Assembly: GCA_947311845.1 (NCBI GenBank)
Contig: CAMZMU010000055.1
Location: 19,898,221-19,962,220 of the forward strand
From: Poa pratensis
Lineage: Eukaryota; Streptophyta; Magnoliopsida; Poales; Poaceae
Reading direction: 5' to 3'
Length of the DNA stretch: 64,000 nucleotides
The notes below the pieces were generated by a model that was given only the letters and a program-made list of their open reading frames with translations, was not told the origin of the DNA and ran no database searches. The position numbers were made by a program, and so were the translations under genes. How positions within the stretch are numbered: the first letter of the stretch is position 1; each line of letters starts with the position of its first letter. Of the stretch, positions 60,206 through 64,000 are shown piece after piece.

Positions 60206-60292
60206 TTTCCCCTCGCATAGACCACGGTCCAGGGAGCCACACCCAAGAGCACGGCACCATGCTGGGCAGGGGAAACCGGTCGTTTGGGATAG
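60206..60292 (-). promoter_or_regulatory. Displaced distal leader/promoter block of copy C
   Basis: CCTCGCATAGACCACGGTCC through ACCATGCTGGGCAGGGG and AACCGGTCGTTTGGGAT matches the block next to the leader of copy A (about 3834-3915) and B (about 11430-11520). It now lies about 1.3 kb from the copy C leader exon. Confidence 0.65.
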
Positions 60293-60298
60293 AGAAAA

Positions 60299-61309
60299 GG
60301 AAAAAGTCCAAAATAAACCTTGAACTTGTGGATGAAAGCTAAATCGAATCCTAAACTTAGAATCCCGAAAATTAGCACACAAACCTCGTAAATCTTGGTT
60401 AATACCCTAGCCCTGTTTGGTACACTGGGAAGGAAGTGATCCCAACTGGGATTACTGCCTACTCTCATTGACAATAGGACCCACATGTCATGTACTTCTT
60501 CTTCACCGATCTCTTTCTTACTTTTACTCCCGAATCAATCTTGTGTTGCTATGTTCTCAAAAAAAATCTCGTGTTGCTCTCCTCCTCTGCTACTGGCGTG
60601 CTTCTGTACCACGCTGTTCCGTCTCTCTTGCCGGTGCACCTGGCCGATCCATGCATGCGCGTGCTAGCTGCGAGTGCTGGTGGGCTGAGTACTGCAAGGA
60701 AAACTGGTAACCATTTTCTCTGGTTGAAAATATTAAAGTGCTACATCCCTCATGTATCAGACATTCGGATCAATTTGTAAGATCGGTGCTCTACAGAAGC
60801 TAGATTTATCGAACCTAATAGCCAGAGCACGAGAGGAGATCCTAAGCGGTGCGTGCGCTGATGCGTCCGCACGCGCTCTGGAGGCGGCGCTTCGCCTGGA
60901 GCCTTCCGGAGGTACGGGGTCTGCGGTGATTGGCCTGCAGCCTGCTGGGAACATGGCGGTGGCCGTGTTGTGGCGGAGTCTGGTCGGGAGCCGCATAGTC
61001 TATGCGTGCGTGGCTGGAGTGGCGGCGTGCGCTCGTGCAATTGCGGCGAAAGGAGACGCGACGGCGCAGGGATGTGATGTGCAAGATGAAAGAGATTTGG
61101 GGAAGAATGATATGACAGGTGGACCCACCCAGTCAGTGAGAGCACAAAATAATCCTGGCCGGGATCGACATTTTTCCGATGCTCAAAATTGGTGCAGGGT
61201 TGATATTGATCGGGATCGACAAATTCAGTGTGCCAATTTCAGGGATTAGGAATTCAGGGTTCGATTTATCTTTCATCTACAAGTTCAAGTTTTGTTTTAG
61301 ACTTTTTCC
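60299..61309. mobile_element. Non-autonomous MULE, 9-bp TSD
   Basis: Inverted ends of about 90 bp (GGAAAAAGTCCAAAATAAAC on the left; GGAAAAAGTCTAAAACAAAA as the inverse of the right). TAGAGAAAA flanks it at 60290-60298 and 61310-61318. No transposase. The GC-rich interior (about 60780-61100) may be captured gene sequence (Pack-MULE), but no source gene was recognised. Confidence 0.9.
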
Positions 61310-61312
61310 TAG

Positions 61313-62394
61313 AGAAAATGACGCAAAACCACCACAGTTGGGGCATAAGCGACAAAAACCACCGTTTTTTTAGTCAAGGGACAGAAACCACCGCACATTG
61401 AGGCAGTCTTGTGACAAGTTGCACTGATTCGGCAGATTAGTTCTCTTAACAGTAATTCTGACGATGCGGTCCCACTGTCAGGTCTATGTGGCGGGCGCGA
61501 GACGACAGCGAGGTAACGGCCCGTTAGGTCGAGCGCTGACGTGTGGGACCCACCCAAAAGCTGACGCGTCATGGAGAGCCCCACTTGTCCCAATTTGCAG
61601 ATTTTTTATTGGATCCCACTTGTCAGCCCCAATAAAAATGTCTAAAAAAGAAAAAATATCTCAAAAAAATAAAATAAAAATCTAAATATAAAAAAACATG
61701 ACGCACAACTTGCCCATTTGCCGTTGACCTGATTCAGACGTCTGCAGTGGACCGCCGAGTCGCATTGACCAACGTTGTGGAGCAGGCTACAGCGACACAC
61801 CTGCTCGCCTCGGGCTCCTGCGCCACTGGCCTCCTGCCGTTCTGGCTCGCAGTCCCGCCGTCGAACATGGGATGTTGCTCGGGCGATTCTGAGCCTCCTA
61901 GCACGCGTGGCTCGGGGATGAGATAGAGGAGATCGAGGCGAACATAACGGTCGTCTCCGCTGGGAGCGGGGTGGGCGGTAGAGGCAGCTCAAAGCGACGA
62001 CCGGAGCAGCGAGGAACTAGAGATGCGGCAGGCGTGGGAGGGAGGAGGCGACCATCGCCGTGATGAGACAGCGGCCGGCACGGAGGAAGGAGGCGTCCGA
62101 CCGGCACGGGGAGGAGGCGAGGCGACCTCGGGCATGGGTCAATGCCGTGGGGCGGGAGGTTAGGGATAGCCTGGCCCTACCTAACGGCCCTTACCTCGCT
62201 GTCGTCTCGCGCCCGCCACGTAGACCTGACAGTGGGACCGCATCGTCAGAATTCCTGTTAAGAGAACTAATCTGCCGAATCAGTGTAACTTGTCACAAGA
62301 CTGCCTCAATGTGCGGTGGTTTCTGTCACTTGCCTAAAAACGGTGGTTTCTGTCGCTTATGCCCCAAATGTGGTGGTTTTGCGTCATTTTCTTT
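61313..62394. mobile_element. Non-autonomous MULE with ~215-bp inverted repeats
   Basis: Arms 61313-~61533 and ~62175-62394 begin AGAAAATGACGCAAAACCAC and pair over about 215 bp, with phrases such as GGCATAAGCGACA and GTCCCACTGTCAGGTC in inverse. With the MULE at 60299-61309 removed, TTGGGATAG lies directly before its left end (60284-60292) and again at 62395-62403, a 9-bp target duplication. The interior is unrecognised. Confidence 0.8.
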
Positions 62395-62474
62395 TTGGGA
62401 TAGAAGAAGGACCATGCTGAGCGTCCCCCTTGATTTGGGCGCAAAAATCCACCGTTGACACGTGTGGCCCACCC

Positions 62475-64000
62475 TGATACGTCTCAAACGTATCTATAAT
62501 TTTTGATGTTCCATGTTGATATTATACCAATTGTTACATATTTTATATACACTTCATAGCATTTTTATGCATTTTCTGGGACTAACCTATTAACAAGATG
62601 CCACAGTGCCAGTTCCTGTTTTCTGCTGTTTTTGTATTCCAGAAAAGCTAGTCTGGAAATATTCTCGGAATTGGATGAAACTTGGACAGAACCTCCTATT
62701 TTTCCAACACGAACACGGAGTCCAGAGGAGAGACGGAGGGGAGCCACGTGGCACCCACACCATGGGGCCACGCGGGACCCCCTCCTGCCGCGCCGTGGGG
62801 TGGTGTGGGGCCCTCATGGCTCTGCAGCCGCCGCCCTTTCGCCTATTTATTTCTCCCGACGCGAAAACCCTAAATACCCGAGCCATTATCCACAAAAAGT
62901 TGTAGAGACGCCGCCGCCGTCAACCCTAGCTCTGGAGGGTTCAGAAGCTCTTACCGGCACCCTGCCGGAGAGGGGAATCATCACCGGAGGGCTCTACATC
63001 ACCATGCCTGCCTCCGGAGTGATGCGTGAGTAGTTCATCCTTGGACTACGGGTCCATGGCAGTAGCTAGATGGTTGTCTCTCCACTTTATGCTATCATGT
63101 TTAGATCTTGTGAGCTGCCTATCATGATCGAGATCATCTTATTGTAATGCTACATGTTGTGTTTGCTGGGATCCGATAAATATTGAATACTATGTCAAGT
63201 TGATTATCAATCTATCTTATATGTTATTTATGATCTTGCATGCTTTTCGTTACTAGTAGATGATTTGGCCAAGTAGATGCTTGTAACTCCAAGAGTGAGT
63301 ATTTATGCTAGATAGTGGGTTCATGCCTCGGTAATCTGGGAGAGTGACAGCAACTTCTAAGATTGTGGATGTGTTGTTGCCACTAGGGATAAAATAACCG
63401 ATGCTTAACTTAAGGGTGCGCCGTTAGGTCTAATGCATTTGTTTACATTACACACATTACTTAATGCGATTATCCGTTGCTTGCAACTTAATACCAACGG
63501 GGAACTCGGTATGACAACCTGGCGGTGGATTATTAGTCATAGACACTGTTGGATAACGGTCTATGTATTTTGTCGTAATGCCCACATGAATATCATAGTA
63601 ATCATCATGTCATATATATGCGTTGTCATGCGCTCAATATTTTGTCAATTGCCAAGCTGTAATTTGTTCACCCACCATGTTAGTTATCTTTTATGGAGAG
63701 ACACCACTAGTGAACTGTGGACCCCGGTCCATTCTTTTATACTGATAATACAACCAACTGCAAACATTGTTCCTTTTTATTTTCTGCAATTTACTACTAT
63801 TTTTCACACCATACGTTTAATCCTTTGTTTTTAGCAAGCCGGTGAGATTGAAAAGCTCACTGTTTCGTTGGGGCAAATTAGTTTGATTGTGTTGTGTGCA
63901 AGTTCCACGTCGGTCGCCAAATTCCCTGGTGTTATGCCGTGCCATATTCCGCCACCAACAACCTTCAGAAGTGATTTCTTGCTCCTACTGGTTCGATTAA
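62475..64000 (+). mobile_element. LTR of TGATACGTCTC type, cut by window edge
   Basis: Starts TGATACGTCTCAAACGTATC and aligns throughout with the solo LTR at 14041-15563 at high identity. It lacks about the last 90 bp because the window ends. Whether it is a solo LTR or the left LTR of a full element cannot be told. Confidence 0.85.

Noticed and set aside
59341..60323. 200-260-codon open frames on both strands near copy C
   Set aside because: GC-rich, low-complexity and overlapping in all frames, with no recognised motif; lies in an insertion of unclear class.

Overview
The window is plant nuclear DNA, most likely from a Triticeae grass (wheat, barley, rye or Aegilops). It has spliced genes with GT-AG introns, nested CACTA, Mutator, Gypsy and LINE elements, TA-flanked Stowaway MITEs, and an LTR of the TGATACGTCTC type that I recognise from Triticeae genomes. 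The species cannot be fixed from sequence alone. No bacterial, organellar, rRNA, tRNA or CRISPR feature was seen.

Host genes. Three head-to-tail paralogues of one gene lie on the minus strand: copy A (exons 550-2409, leader 3663-~3905, 3' end off the left edge), copy B (7082-10356, leader ~11275-11520, complete) and copy C (55252-57612, leader from 58691, broken). They encode a HESO1-like non-canonical nucleotidyltransferase (terminal uridylyltransferase type, DNA polymerase beta superfamily). Exon lengths are identical in A and B for the six exons they share. Copy C has an in-frame stop at codon 16, a GC donor in place of GT, and a 1-bp insertion in its last exon.

Transposons between B and C. 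A Mutator-like element, MULE-1 (11594-33796), has its transposase gene split by a 16.75-kb CACTA element, CACTA-1 (13594-30343, TSD ATA). CACTA-1 holds a solo LTR (14041-15654, TSD GTTAG/GTTAA) and a 4.5-kb LTR element without gag-pol (22456-27006, TSD CCCGC). After a short AT-rich stretch with two MITEs comes CACTA-2 (35147-54565, TSD AAA), itself split by a Gypsy element on the minus strand (39638-47658, TSD CATTG). Upstream of copy C, one MULE (60299-61309, TSD TAGAGAAAA) sits on the boundary of another (to ~62394), followed by a second LTR of the TGATACGTCTC type that runs off the window.

How the parts relate. Both CACTA elements have the same plan: left subterminal array, TNP2 transposase gene, a second internal copy of the element's own repeat array, a second gene ending in a Ulp1-like peptidase fold, and right subterminal array. 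CACTA-1 also has a small intact gene for a coiled-coil protein with one C-terminal membrane segment. All the large transposase genes are broken, mostly by TAG stops where CAG or TGG is expected. The features most worth following up are the internal arrays, the transposon-borne Ulp1-like domains, the tail-anchored protein, a convergent small ORF in MULE-1, and the decay of HESO1-like copy C.
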